Shown: positions 1-8,036, counted from the stretch's first letter. The stretch is 35,356 nucleotides of DNA from Candidatus Magasanikbacteria bacterium RIFOXYC2_FULL_40_16 (GCA_001783185.1 MFQY01000002.1:1-35356), one strand, 5' to 3'. The notes: generated from the letters alone by a model not told the origin. Program-made: numbers and translations.

Positions 1-93
1 CTGGCGCGCACCATCGCGGACTTAAACGCCAAAGATAAGATTGAAACTCCGCACATCGCCGAAGCGCTTCAATACCGGATGAAGACGGAGTAA
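1..93 (+). CDS. C-terminal end of Mg-chelatase-like ATPase (ComM/YifB family), truncated by window start
   Basis: Frame 1 reads LARTIADLNAKDKIETPHIAEALQYRMKTE*, typical C-terminus of ComM/YifB proteins. Confidence 0.75.
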   Translation: MARTIADLNAKDKIETPHIAEALQYRMKTE

Positions 94-133
94 ATCCAGC
101 ACCACCCCGTTGTACAGCGGGGTGGTGCTGGAT
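94..133. repeat. Palindromic repeat family P, copy P1 (short form)
   Basis: atccagcaccaccccg-ttgtacag-cggggtggtgctggat, perfect 16-bp arms; abuts the stop codon of the preceding CDS. Confidence 0.85.
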
Positions 134-170
134 AAAAAAAGTCCGCCAGAGGTCTTGCAACATGGCGGAC
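134..170 (-). terminator. Intrinsic terminator of the 210..719 gene
   Basis: gtccgcca...tggcggac stem with A-run at 134-140 (U-run on minus strand). Confidence 0.6.
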
Positions 171-209
171 GAAAGCAGATAGTCTGCTCAGTTCTTGGAG
201 GGCTTACCC

Positions 210-719
210 CTAGAATTCTATCCCCTTCCCGAAAATCGGAGAGTCGCCCGACGAGGCATCCTTTTCGCCTCTGTTTTTCTGCGTCTTGGCAGGCGGTGTG
301 GGTGGGTCCTCATCTTCCCACCTCTCGCAGGGCTGAAGTTTGCCCTGACGAAGAAGGGAGTATGCCCCCCGAAGTTGATCCACATCCGGGGCGGAAGCGC
401 TAACCTCCTGACACTCCACACAGTCCCCAGGACCCTTGGATTTGACCCCTGTCTTCACCATGAGCTCTACCTCGCAATGACGGTAGAGACCCTCGGTCCG
501 AAACCCTCTGTAGATGGTCTCCCGGATCGTCACTCTCTCAACAATTTCTTGCGGGACAGAAAGATCTGGCGCCGCCGGGTCAATGATATCCCAATACAGT
601 GAGACATACGGCTTGCCGGTACGGTTGTCCAATTCTACCCCTACTCTGAGAATCCCCTGCTTCTTGAGATCCTCCAGTTTCTCTACTGCGTCAGGCCTCA
701 ACCAGATGTATATCGACAT
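210..719 (-). CDS. Hypothetical protein (small orphan gene, SD class)
   Basis: Start chosen at MSIYIWLRPDAVEKL because of upstream GGAAGGAGACGACATG; TTGACA-N17-TATTTT promoter upstream; terminator downstream. Confidence 0.7.
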   Translation of the reverse strand: MSIYIWLRPDAVEKLEDLKKQGILRVGVELDNRTGKPYVSLYWDIIDPAAPDLSVPQEIVERVTIRETIYRGFRTEGLYRHCEVELMVKTGVKSKGPGDCVECQEVSASAPDVDQLRGAYSLLRQGKLQPCERWEDEDPPTPPAKTQKNRGEKDASSGDSPIFGKGIEF

Positions 720-794
720 GTCGTCTCCTTCCACCCTCAGGATTCCGTGGCAGTTTAATTACTACCATCGTTCCATCGTTAGTGGACTTACAAA

Positions 795-813
795 AATACC
801 ATATTGTGGTATT
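795..813. promoter_or_regulatory. Operator-like palindrome in the promoter of the 210..719 gene
   Basis: AATACCA-TATTG-TGGTATT between the minus-strand -35 (TTGACA) and -10. Confidence 0.5.
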
Positions 814-837
814 CTTGTCAACATCCTGTACAACCTA

Positions 838-865
838 AAAATTCCTCCCAATCGGGAGGAATTTT
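838..865 (-). terminator. Intrinsic terminator of the M23 peptidase gene
   Basis: aaattcctcccaatcgggaggaatttt. Confidence 0.65.
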
Positions 866-896
866 AACTTTAATCTATAATCTTAAATCTGCCAAC

Positions 897-2255
897 TTAC
901 CTGATATACTGCAAAGGATTCACCCGTGAACTGCCAACCCGGACTTCAAAGTGAATATGCGATCCGGTGGATCGGCCGGTTGAACCCATTTCCGCGATTG
1001 TTTGTCCCTGTACCACTTCCTCACCAACATCCACATATAATTGGCTGGCATGGCCATATAAAGTGGAAACTCCACCACCGTGGTCAATTATAACATAACA
1101 ACCATAGCCACCGTTCCAACCACATTGCGAACGGGTAACTGTCCCCGCGCGAGAAGCGTAAAGCGGAGTGCCGACCGGACCGGCAATATCAAGTCCGGTA
1201 TGACGCCAACCATAATACTGGGAAATTCTTCTGACTGTTGTCGGCCAAATATAACGGGAACCGGCCGGAGCCGTAATTGACGGCGGAGGCGCCGCGACCG
1301 AACTGTAAGACGAACTATATGAAGAGTAAACCGGAGCCGGTTTTTCCCCATTTGGAATTACCAGCATTTCTCCCACGACAATATCCGCTCCGCCCTCTTG
1401 TAATTTATTAAACTTAACCACATCTTCCGTTTTCGCGCTATAAAGACCGGCAATTTTAGAAACATTGTCCCCTGATTTAACTTTGTGTAAAACTCCATCA
1501 ACCGGCAAAATCGCCAGCTTGTCGCCGGGACGAATATAGGAACGGGAAGTCAAATTATTCGCCCACAATACTGTAAGGACATTAAGTCCATACTGTTGAG
1601 CAATTTGTCCCACCACTTCTCCGGATTGAACTGTATGATAAATAATTTCGTTTCGTTTTTGCGTGGTTGACCCGGCGCTTGGCAATTCCGACCCCGGCAA
1701 AATGCTTGGCTTATTAAGCGCGGTGCCCCCGGCGCTAATGCCAACAATATCTTGAGCCTCAGCAATTGGCTGGCTGGCGCTTATCCCCGGGGTTTCCAAA
1801 ACAACCGACCCTTCTCTCCAGCTTCTGGTTTCTCTTTGTGGCAACTGTTGCAAATCAATTTCAACTTCTTCAACGCTAAAATCCTGATCGCCCGGACCGA
1901 CCAATGTATATAATAAAGTCTCTTGACCGTGAATTTTCTCCGTGGTTTTGGTGTATAAATTACTGTGCGGAACCATAACCACCACCGCGATAACAAAAAT
2001 TACAATCTGCAAAGCCCAACGCTGTCCAAAAAAATCAATAAACCTGACTTCTTTTGATATATTAAGGTGTTTAAACAACCTCTTTTTTATAACAAAAAAC
2101 CCTTTATACAACAAAAAGCCTATTGTCCGGCTATAAAGCGTGTAAACCTTGCTCAATAACTTGATTGACTTAAACAAAACAACCACAAGAGCGCGTTTTA
2201 CATAAATCAAACCGCGTAAAAAATATAACAAAGCCTTTAGTCCGATTCTTTTCAT
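897..2255 (-). CDS. LysM-domain M23 family metallopeptidase, membrane anchored
   Basis: Two LysM-like segments (YHTVQSGEVVGQIAQQYGLN; HKVKSGDNVSKIAGLYS), C-terminal M23 motifs (HTGLDIAGPVGTPLYA, GSHIHFEVR), N-terminal TM; start at MKRIGLKA likely. Confidence 0.88.
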   Translation of the reverse strand: MKRIGLKALLYFLRGLIYVKRALVVVLFKSIKLLSKVYTLYSRTIGFLLYKGFFVIKKRLFKHLNISKEVRFIDFFGQRWALQIVIFVIAVVVMVPHSNLYTKTTEKIHGQETLLYTLVGPGDQDFSVEEVEIDLQQLPQRETRSWREGSVVLETPGISASQPIAEAQDIVGISAGGTALNKPSILPGSELPSAGSTTQKRNEIIYHTVQSGEVVGQIAQQYGLNVLTVLWANNLTSRSYIRPGDKLAILPVDGVLHKVKSGDNVSKIAGLYSAKTEDVVKFNKLQEGGADIVVGEMLVIPNGEKPAPVYSSYSSSYSSVAAPPPSITAPAGSRYIWPTTVRRISQYYGWRHTGLDIAGPVGTPLYASRAGTVTRSQCGWNGGYGCYVIIDHGGGVSTLYGHASQLYVDVGEEVVQGQTIAEMGSTGRSTGSHIHFEVRVGSSRVNPLQYIR

Positions 2256-2352
2256 TTGATTATATTTAAGAAAGCACCCTATGGTGCTTGTATCAGCATA
2301 CCATATTTTCCGGTTTTTTGGAAGAAGCAACCGGATTTAACCGGCCGACAAT

Positions 2353-2383
2353 AAAAAACGGCGTTGTCCAAGACAACGCCGTT
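2353..2383 (-). terminator. Intrinsic terminator
   Basis: aacggcgttgtc-caa-gacaacgccgtt with A-run on the left. Confidence 0.65.
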
Positions 2384-2399
2384 GGTATTCCCCTCTCTT

Positions 2400-2768
2400 T
2401 CAAACAATCAGCAAATCGCTGTAAGCCTCGGTATTGCGGTCAAGGTTCCGCTCCAAAACAACTACGGGGATTTCTCCGCCATCATCGTCTATCGCGAAAA
2501 AGCAACAGTCTTCGCGCCTGACCCCGACTCGGATGATTTTCTCGTAAATAGATTTACGATAAATCCGGCAAATCCCCTCGCCCTCTTGAACGCAAACCAG
2601 GCGAAAACTCGGCCTATTGGTACGAATTTCCAGCACCCAGATTTTTCTCCAAAAAACCGTTGCCAGCAAGATGTAATTCCACCATCTGGATTTGTGTGTG
2701 TAAGGGTCCCCTTTGATAATGACACCCTCGCCCTTAACTTTCTTCAAATCAAATTTTTTCCAAAACAT
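2400..2768 (-). CDS. Hypothetical protein (SD class)
   Basis: Start at MFWKKFDLKKV with GGGGAGAACGCAATG SD; terminator downstream; TTGACA upstream. Confidence 0.65.
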   Translation of the reverse strand: MFWKKFDLKKVKGEGVIIKGDPYTHKSRWWNYILLATVFWRKIWVLEIRTNRPSFRLVCVQEGEGICRIYRKSIYEKIIRVGVRREDCCFFAIDDDGGEIPVVVLERNLDRNTEAYSDLLIV

Positions 2769-2849
2769 TGCGTTCTCCCCTTTTTGCTTGTTTGTATAGT
2801 ATAGTGTATACAAATCTCGGAATTTGTCAACCCTATTGAAGTAATCCGT

Positions 2850-2880
2850 CCCGATATGAAATCGGGATAAGGTGCCCTTA
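2850..2880. repeat. Hairpin repeat family Q, copy Q1
   Basis: cccgatatgaaatcgggataaggtgccctta. Confidence 0.55.
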
Positions 2881-3018
2881 TAATCCGTAAATCGTCCCGA
2901 CTAAAGTCGAGGATCCTCGATTGTTCACAATCGGGATAACTTGTAATTGAAAAGTTGGTTGGATTAACCCTGAATGAGTCTGGAGATGGCTATTCCCTTA
3001 CAATCCCATGTTGTTCCC

Positions 3019-3154
3019 TGTCATTGCGAACACGCAATTTTCTCCCCCTACCATGGGGAGGGAGAGGGGGTCTTCTTTTGTCATCCCCCCGCTGTAAGGG
3101 AACACTTACCCCGATTTTACATCGGGGTACAGCGGGGAGGGATCTTTCAAATAA
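3019..3154. repeat. Composite palindromic intergenic repeat (tgtcattgcgaa... plus Q2 hairpin)
   Basis: tgtcattgcga start, ccccgctgta...tacagcgggg outer stem and taagggaacacttaccccgattttacatcggggta inner hairpin. Confidence 0.55.
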
Positions 3155-3258
3155 CAAAATCACCCCAATTTTATAACAAAGCTATAATATTTTACGACAC
3201 AAGAATTGTGCTAAAATATATCAATATTATCAATTTATACTAAAATTTTAAGCAAAAT

Positions 3259-3274
3259 TGTTTCACGTGAAACA
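3259..3274. promoter_or_regulatory. parS-like ParB binding site
   Basis: TGTTTCACGTGAAACA, exact match to the canonical parS palindrome. Confidence 0.85.
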
Positions 3275-3302
3275 ATTCACCTACCAGGTCCATGATTTTT
3301 GT

Positions 3303-3378
3303 GTCATCTTGAACCCTTATTCAATTTGTGTGAAAAATCCCATTTTTTCAGGAGATCCCTCGACAAGCTCGGGATGAC
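3303..3378. repeat. Palindromic intergenic repeat (gtcatcttga...gggatgac)
   Basis: gtcatcttgaac...gagatccctcgacaagctcgggatgac; same style as 15308..15405. Confidence 0.5.
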
Positions 3379-3466
3379 GAAATGAAATTATCTAGTTTTT
3401 TGTTACCCCGACTAAGTCGGGACTCGCAATGACAGTCCGGTGTTCAAAAACGACAAAAATAAAAAC

Positions 3467-3482
3467 TGTTCCATATGAAACA
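3467..3482. promoter_or_regulatory. Degenerate parS-like site
   Basis: TGTTCCATATGAAACA, two differences from TGTTTCACGTGAAACA-type consensus in the core. Confidence 0.45.
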
Positions 3483-3531
3483 ATTTTATAAAAACCCAAC
3501 TTTTAACCGGTTGCTAAACTGGATTTTACCT

Positions 3532-3561
3532 CTGTTTGTATACACTAGTGTATACAAACAG
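3532..3561. promoter_or_regulatory. 30-bp perfect palindrome, candidate operator
   Basis: CTGTTTGTATACACTAGTGTATACAAACAG equals its own reverse complement. Confidence 0.75.
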
Positions 3562-3571
3562 CTATAAATAA

Positions 3572-3587
3572 TGTTCCACATGAAACG
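3572..3587. promoter_or_regulatory. Degenerate parS-like site
   Basis: TGTTCCACATGAAACG directly next to the recombinase stop codon. Confidence 0.5.
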
Positions 3588-4514
3588 TTACTGCAACGGA
3601 CTCTTTATCCCTTTTAACCCCATATTGGTCACTTTGGTATATATTTGCGTGGTTCTAATATTGGCATGGCCCAGTAATTCCTGAATATACCTGATATCTG
3701 TGCCGTTCTCTAACAGGTGTGTAGCAAAGCTGTGTCTTAACGAGTGAAAAGAGGCGTCTTTCTTAATTCCCGCCCTATGAAGATTATTCTCAAAGATCTT
3801 TTGGGCTGATCGCAAAGATAGCGGGCCCCCGCGTTCACTGGCAAAGACAACCGAATCCCCGGTCTTATCTTTTATTGATTCCTCAAGCTCGATTTTTATC
3901 TTCTCGGGGAATACGGTAATCCGGTCCTTTTTACCTTTGGCATCCTTGATATGAAGGGTTAAATTGCCTAAATCCACATCTTTCACGCGCAAGTCAATCA
4001 CTTCGCTAACCCGCAGACCGGCGCCATAGGCAAGGGATAATAATAGTTTATGTTTCTTATTAACGGTTAACTCCAGAATCCGACCAACTTCTTCACGGGT
4101 CAAAACAACCGGAAGCTTTTTGTTTCTTTTCGCCATCCGGATATCGGCCCTCATTTTTTCTCCGGTTAGGTTGTTATAGAAGAACTTTAGGCTGTTTATA
4201 CTCAAATTAATGGTCTGGGGGGAATAATCACGCTCTTTTTTAGCTAAAATGAAGTTTTTTATACTCTCCGGGTCCATTTTTTCCAAATTTTCCTTTTTAT
4301 CCAGCACCTTCCCGGAATATCTCATGGTTTGTTGCGAGGATGAATGGATTTGATAATTTTTATTCCTATGAGGTTCAATATCTTGTAAGAAGGTGCTGGA
4401 TTTATAGTCCAAATACTCAGATATATAATGGAGGTAGGTTTTGATAGTCTTACTACTATAATTGCGGATCTTTAACTCGCGCTCGGTCGTATTTAATAAT
4501 TCTTGCTTGTTCAT
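3588..4514 (-). CDS. Tyrosine recombinase/integrase (XerC/D-IntI-like) with an in-frame palindromic-repeat insertion
   Basis: Catalytic residues visible: GAGLRVSE (R), KGKKDR (K), HSLRHSFATH (H..R), LLGHAN (H), IYTKV (Y); N-terminal SAM-like domain interrupted by about 35 aa encoded by repeat P2. Confidence 0.92.
   Translation of the reverse strand: MNKQELLNTTERELKIRNYSSKTIKTYLHYISEYLDYKSSTFLQDIEPHRNKNYQIHSSSQQTMRYSGKVLDKKENLEKMDPESIKNFILAKKERDYSPQTINLSINSLKFFYNNLTGEKMRADIRMAKRNKKLPVVLTREEVGRILELTVNKKHKLLLSLAYGAGLRVSEVIDLRVKDVDLGNLTLHIKDAKGKKDRITVFPEKIKIELEESIKDKTGDSVVFASERGGPLSLRSAQKIFENNLHRAGIKKDASFHSLRHSFATHLLENGTDIRYIQELLGHANIRTTQIYTKVTNMGLKGIKSPLQ
4299..4401 (-). repeat. Palindromic repeat family P, copy P2 (long form, 103 bp) inside the recombinase CDS
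   Basis: atccagcacctt...aaggtgctggat; aligns over its full 103 bp with P3 in opposite orientation. Confidence 0.85.
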
Positions 4515-4545
4515 AGGGGTATGATATAATGTATTTAATTAATAA

Positions 4546-4648
4546 ATCCAGCACCTTCCTACGGAGTATTAAACCCCACAGGAAGAATGATTTTTATGCC
4601 CATTAACCCCAGTAGTAAGCTACGGAGTATTCTGGGAAGGTGCTGGAT
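4546..4648 (+). repeat. Palindromic repeat family P, copy P3 (long form, 103 bp)
   Basis: atccagcaccttcctacggagtatt...ctacggagtattctgggaaggtgctggat. Confidence 0.85.
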
Positions 4649-4816
4649 AAAAACATTATACCATACATACGTTAAATACACCAAATAGGGGATATTTAAC
4701 GTATTGTTTGCGTATAATCACTAGTTGAGCAAAATTTCGCTTCACGAAATTTTTCTCAATGGCCGGTGGGAACCGCCTGTCGGACGAAGCGAAACTTCGC
4801 CCAACAGTCGGCTATA

Positions 4817-4872
4817 CGAAATTTTTCCCCTGACAAAAGTCAGAACAAAAACTATCGCATAGCCGCCGGCCA
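4817..4872. repeat. 56-bp dispersed repeat A, copy A1
   Basis: cgaaatttttcccctgacaaaagtcagaacaaaaactatcgcatagccgccggcca; contains ctgac-aaaa-gtcag hairpin. Confidence 0.85.
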
Positions 4873-4917
4873 GTATACGATATTGAAACATCGCATACAC
4901 GCGAACGTTCTGCAAAA

Positions 4918-4935
4918 TCGAGTTTTTTAAAGCCC
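4918..4935. repeat. Left inverted repeat flanking the HIT-like gene
   Basis: tcgagttttttaaagccc, reverse complement of 5432-5449. Confidence 0.8.
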
Positions 4936-4966
4936 TTAAAAAGAAAAATATCATTTATATATATTT

Positions 4967-5440
4967 ATGGCTCAAATTTATCAAACCCAAAACTTCATTG
5001 TTGAGGCCGTCGAACAACCACACATTACTCGCACTGATGGTGGCCACCTAAAGATTTACCCAAAAGAAAAGCTCGTTGATCGTACGCAACTTTCGCCCAA
5101 ACTGGCAATTGAGTTGATGCGTCTAACAATGTTGGTCGGCGAAGCAATGAAAATCGGCCTCAACAATCGCGGTATAGATGTTGGTAGGATTAACTATCAA
5201 GACAACGGAAACTGGAGCGTCTTTAAGCCCGAAGGTCCATATTTGCATATTCATTTATATGGTAGAGCGAAAAGTGCTACAATTCAAAAGTGGGGTGACG
5301 CTTGCCAGTTTCCTCACCGCGAAACAGGCTTTTATGATAAATTTGAGCCATTAAATGATGATGATATTTTAGAGATTCAAAAACAGATTGATGTTTTGTC
5401 ACAGCAAGAGAAATATCAATCTTCTGTGTGGGGGCTTTAA
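4967..5440 (+). CDS. HIT-like domain protein
   Basis: GGHLKIYPKEKLVDRTQLS and PYLHIHLYGRA resemble the HIT fold and HxHxH motif. Confidence 0.65.
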   Translation: MAQIYQTQNFIVEAVEQPHITRTDGGHLKIYPKEKLVDRTQLSPKLAIELMRLTMLVGEAMKIGLNNRGIDVGRINYQDNGNWSVFKPEGPYLHIHLYGRAKSATIQKWGDACQFPHRETGFYDKFEPLNDDDILEIQKQIDVLSQQEKYQSSVWGL

Positions 5441-5449
5441 AAAACTCGA
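5432..5449. repeat. Right inverted repeat flanking the HIT-like gene (includes its stop codon)
   Basis: gggctttaaaaaactcga. Confidence 0.8.
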
Positions 5450-5597
5450 CTCAAGCCCTTCGGGTCGCAGAACACGGTATATCTGGCTCAGAAATATGAC
5501 GCATTTAAGGTTTATTGTTTGTCATATTTCTTCGACCCATATCTATGCTCTTTCTATATTCAACTAATTTTGTAGCGAGCCTAGACATCAGATATAC

Positions 5598-5653
5598 CGA
5601 AATTTTTCCCCTGACAAAAGTCAGAACAAAAACTATCGCATAGCCGCCGGCCA
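5598..5653. repeat. 56-bp dispersed repeat A, copy A2 (identical to A1)
   Basis: Identical 56-mer to 4817..4872. Confidence 0.85.
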
Positions 5654-5716
5654 TTATGTGAAATGCTGAAGGAAAAAAGGTGTCAGCACATCGCACAACA
5701 CCGAATATCTGGTTAC

Positions 5717-5741
5717 ACAGAAAAGAAAATCACAAATATTT
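5717..5741. repeat. Left arm of inverted repeat around the 57-aa gene
   Basis: acagaaaagaaaatcacaaatattt, perfect reverse complement of 6140-6164; a second 21-bp arm pair lies at 5755-5775/6107-6127. Confidence 0.8.
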
Positions 5742-5782
5742 GAAAATTTAAATTGCCCTTTTTTGAAATTTTTTTAAAAAAA

Positions 5783-5808
5783 GCCCCAGCGTAAAAATTG
5801 CTAGGGCG
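5783..5808 (-). terminator. Intrinsic terminator of the 57-aa gene
   Basis: gccccagc...gctagggc with A-run. Confidence 0.55.
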
Positions 5809-5838
5809 TAAATACTACATTGTGAATCTGGAATGGAA

Positions 5839-6012
5839 TTACGACGCTTTCACGCCTGCTCCTTGTCCAGCTACAATTTTTGTGGCCTGCTCCTCGTTAA
5901 AGCCTGCCTTCATCAGGGCGTCGTATGACTTTTTCATAAGGCGCGCCCCAATCTCAAAGAGCTCATCATTTTGTTCCATTTCCCGCATCATTTCGATCAG
6001 TTGTTCAAGCAT
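5839..6012 (-). CDS. Small hypothetical protein, 57 aa (SD class), not in the supplied ORF track
   Basis: Minus strand MLEQLIEMMREMEQNDELFEIGARLMKKSYDALMKAGFNEEQATKIVAGQGAGVKAS*; preceded by AAGGAGGAGTATCATG. Confidence 0.75.
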   Translation of the reverse strand: MLEQLIEMMREMEQNDELFEIGARLMKKSYDALMKAGFNEEQATKIVAGQGAGVKAS

Positions 6013-6139
6013 GATACTCCTCCTTTGTGGTTGTGTTTCTCAGCTCAACAATTGGCTGGATAATAAAACATAGCATATTTCAGATAAAAAGTCAAGCACG
6101 GGAGTCAAAAAAATTTCAAAAAAGGGCTTATAATAAGGA

Positions 6140-6164
6140 AAATATTTGTGATTTTCTTTTCTGT
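6140..6164. repeat. Right arm of inverted repeat around the 57-aa gene
   Basis: aaatatttgtgattttcttttctgt. Confidence 0.8.
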
Positions 6165-6481
6165 TCCACCCAAATTGCGCTATGATAAAGCAAAGTTTGG
6201 TGATATAATCAAAATAGGTGAATGTTTAAAGTTTTAGCCAATGAACACAGGCGCAACTTCAGATATTCGGAAACGTTATCGGAAATAAATTATTTTTTTC
6301 TTTTATTTTTTTCTTTTTGATAACAATAATGAAGGGGGCGGATACGAATGTGATTGACGTGATTGAGGGGAATTAGGTATCCCCCGACTAAGTCGGGGGA
6401 CGATTTATTTTAAAAAATATCATCCAATTTATTTCAAAATATGATCATTTTTTGGGCTAATATATAATCAAAAAGGCACTA

Positions 6482-6526
6482 TTGACAAATAGTATACTCA
6501 TACGGTATACTACTTACAAGTATACT
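6482..6526 (+). promoter_or_regulatory. Promoter with three GTATACT repeats upstream of the DUF234-type ATPase
   Basis: TTGACA-N18-TATACT; GTATACT at 6492, 6505 and 6520. Confidence 0.55.
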
Positions 6527-6548
6527 AATTAAGTTAAGTACTACATAT

Positions 6549-7988
6549 ATGCCTTTTATCAACCGCCAACAAGAATTAAAGACACTTAACGAAAAATGGC
6601 GATCCAATCTTGCCCAGTTTTTTATTATTTACGGCAAACGACGCGTTGGTAAAACCGAACTTATCAAACAATTCATCAAAGACAAGCAGGCAATATACTT
6701 TTTGGCTGACAAACGCACGACCGCGGATCAATTACGAGAGTTGGGCCAAATCGTTGGTAGTTATTTTAAAGATGAGATATTAATCAAGAACGGCTTTGGC
6801 GACTGGATAGAGGCATTCTCATATTTAAAAACCAAAACAACCGACACATCTTTGGTTTTGGCGATAGACGAATATCCATATCTCACTGAAAACGACAAAT
6901 CAACCAGCTCTCTTTTTCAAAAGGGCTGGGATGAATATTTAAAAAATACTAAAATATTTTTAATCTTGTCCGGATCAAGCATTGCCATGATGGAATCGGA
7001 AACATTGAATCAAAGCGCGCCCCTGTTTGGTCGCCGCACCGGTCAAATTTTAGTTGATCCACTAAATTTTTCTCAATCACGAAAATTTTTCCCGGAAAAG
7101 AGTTTTTCTGATTTTTTAAATATTTATACCATTACCGGTGGAATGCCCGCGTATCTTAAGCAGTTTGAAGGCGGCGGCGAAATGCCCGAAGAAATCAAGA
7201 AAAAGATTTTCAACAAAACCGCTTTTTTATATAATGAAGTGGAATTCACCCTAAAAGAAGAACTGCGCGAAACCAAAAACTATTTAGCGATTTTGCGCGC
7301 GATTGCGTTGGGGAAAAGAAAGCTAAGTGAAATCGTTAACGAGGTTGGGCTGGATAAAGCCACCACGAATAAATATATTTCCGTAATGATAAATTTGCGT
7401 CTGGTGGAACGCGAGGTACCGGTAACCGAAGATAAACCCGACAAATCGCGCCGGGGTTTATATAAAATTTCTGACAACTTTTTTGTTTTCTGGTTTCAAT
7501 ACATTTTTCCCTACAAAAGTTATTTGGAAATGGACAACTACGATTATGTGCTGGAGAAAATGTTTAGCGGATTAAAATATGACGACAATATAAATTCCGG
7601 TTTTAAGAGTATCACCGCGCAAGTTTACGAACGGGTCGCGATTGAGTTACTAGTTACTTGGCAAAATAAAATTTTTGCATTTGAACGAGTGGGTCGCTAT
7701 TGGGATAGCGATTTGGAAATTGATGTGGTGGGCTTTAGTACGTCAGAAAAGAAAATAATTTTTGGCGAGTGCAAATGGTCGGAAAAACCGGTGGGAACAA
7801 ATATTTACGAAGAGCTAAAAAAGAAGGCAGCCGAAGTGGACTGGAATAAAGACGACAGAAAAGAATACTATATTTTATTCAGTAAGAGTGGATTTACGGA
7901 GGAGATGGTAAAAATAGCGAAGATTGATGGGGTGTTTTTGGTGGAGAAGGATGTTTTGGTAGCCAAAGGCGCTTCACAGGAGAAATAA
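6549..7988 (+). CDS. AAA ATPase, archaeal/bacterial ATPase with DUF234-like C-terminal nuclease-type domain
   Basis: N-terminal FINRQQELKTLNEKW, Walker A YGKRRVGKTEL, LAIDEYPYL, C-terminal EIDVVGFSTSEKKIIFGECKWSEKPVG. Confidence 0.85.
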   Translation: MPFINRQQELKTLNEKWRSNLAQFFIIYGKRRVGKTELIKQFIKDKQAIYFLADKRTTADQLRELGQIVGSYFKDEILIKNGFGDWIEAFSYLKTKTTDTSLVLAIDEYPYLTENDKSTSSLFQKGWDEYLKNTKIFLILSGSSIAMMESETLNQSAPLFGRRTGQILVDPLNFSQSRKFFPEKSFSDFLNIYTITGGMPAYLKQFEGGGEMPEEIKKKIFNKTAFLYNEVEFTLKEELRETKNYLAILRAIALGKRKLSEIVNEVGLDKATTNKYISVMINLRLVEREVPVTEDKPDKSRRGLYKISDNFFVFWFQYIFPYKSYLEMDNYDYVLEKMFSGLKYDDNINSGFKSITAQVYERVAIELLVTWQNKIFAFERVGRYWDSDLEIDVVGFSTSEKKIIFGECKWSEKPVGTNIYEELKKKAAEVDWNKDDRKEYYILFSKSGFTEEMVKIAKIDGVFLVEKDVLVAKGASQEK

Positions 7989-8008
7989 TTTTTTGTTTTT
8001 TGGACATT

Positions 8009-8036
8009 AAAAAAAGCCTACTCCGAAGAATAGGCT
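8009..8036 (-). terminator. Intrinsic terminator
   Basis: aaaaaagcctactccgaagaataggct. Confidence 0.6.

Noticed and set aside
110-602. Plus-strand ORFs 110..403 and 195..602
   Set aside because: Antisense to the SD-bearing 210..719 gene and its terminator; no start signals.
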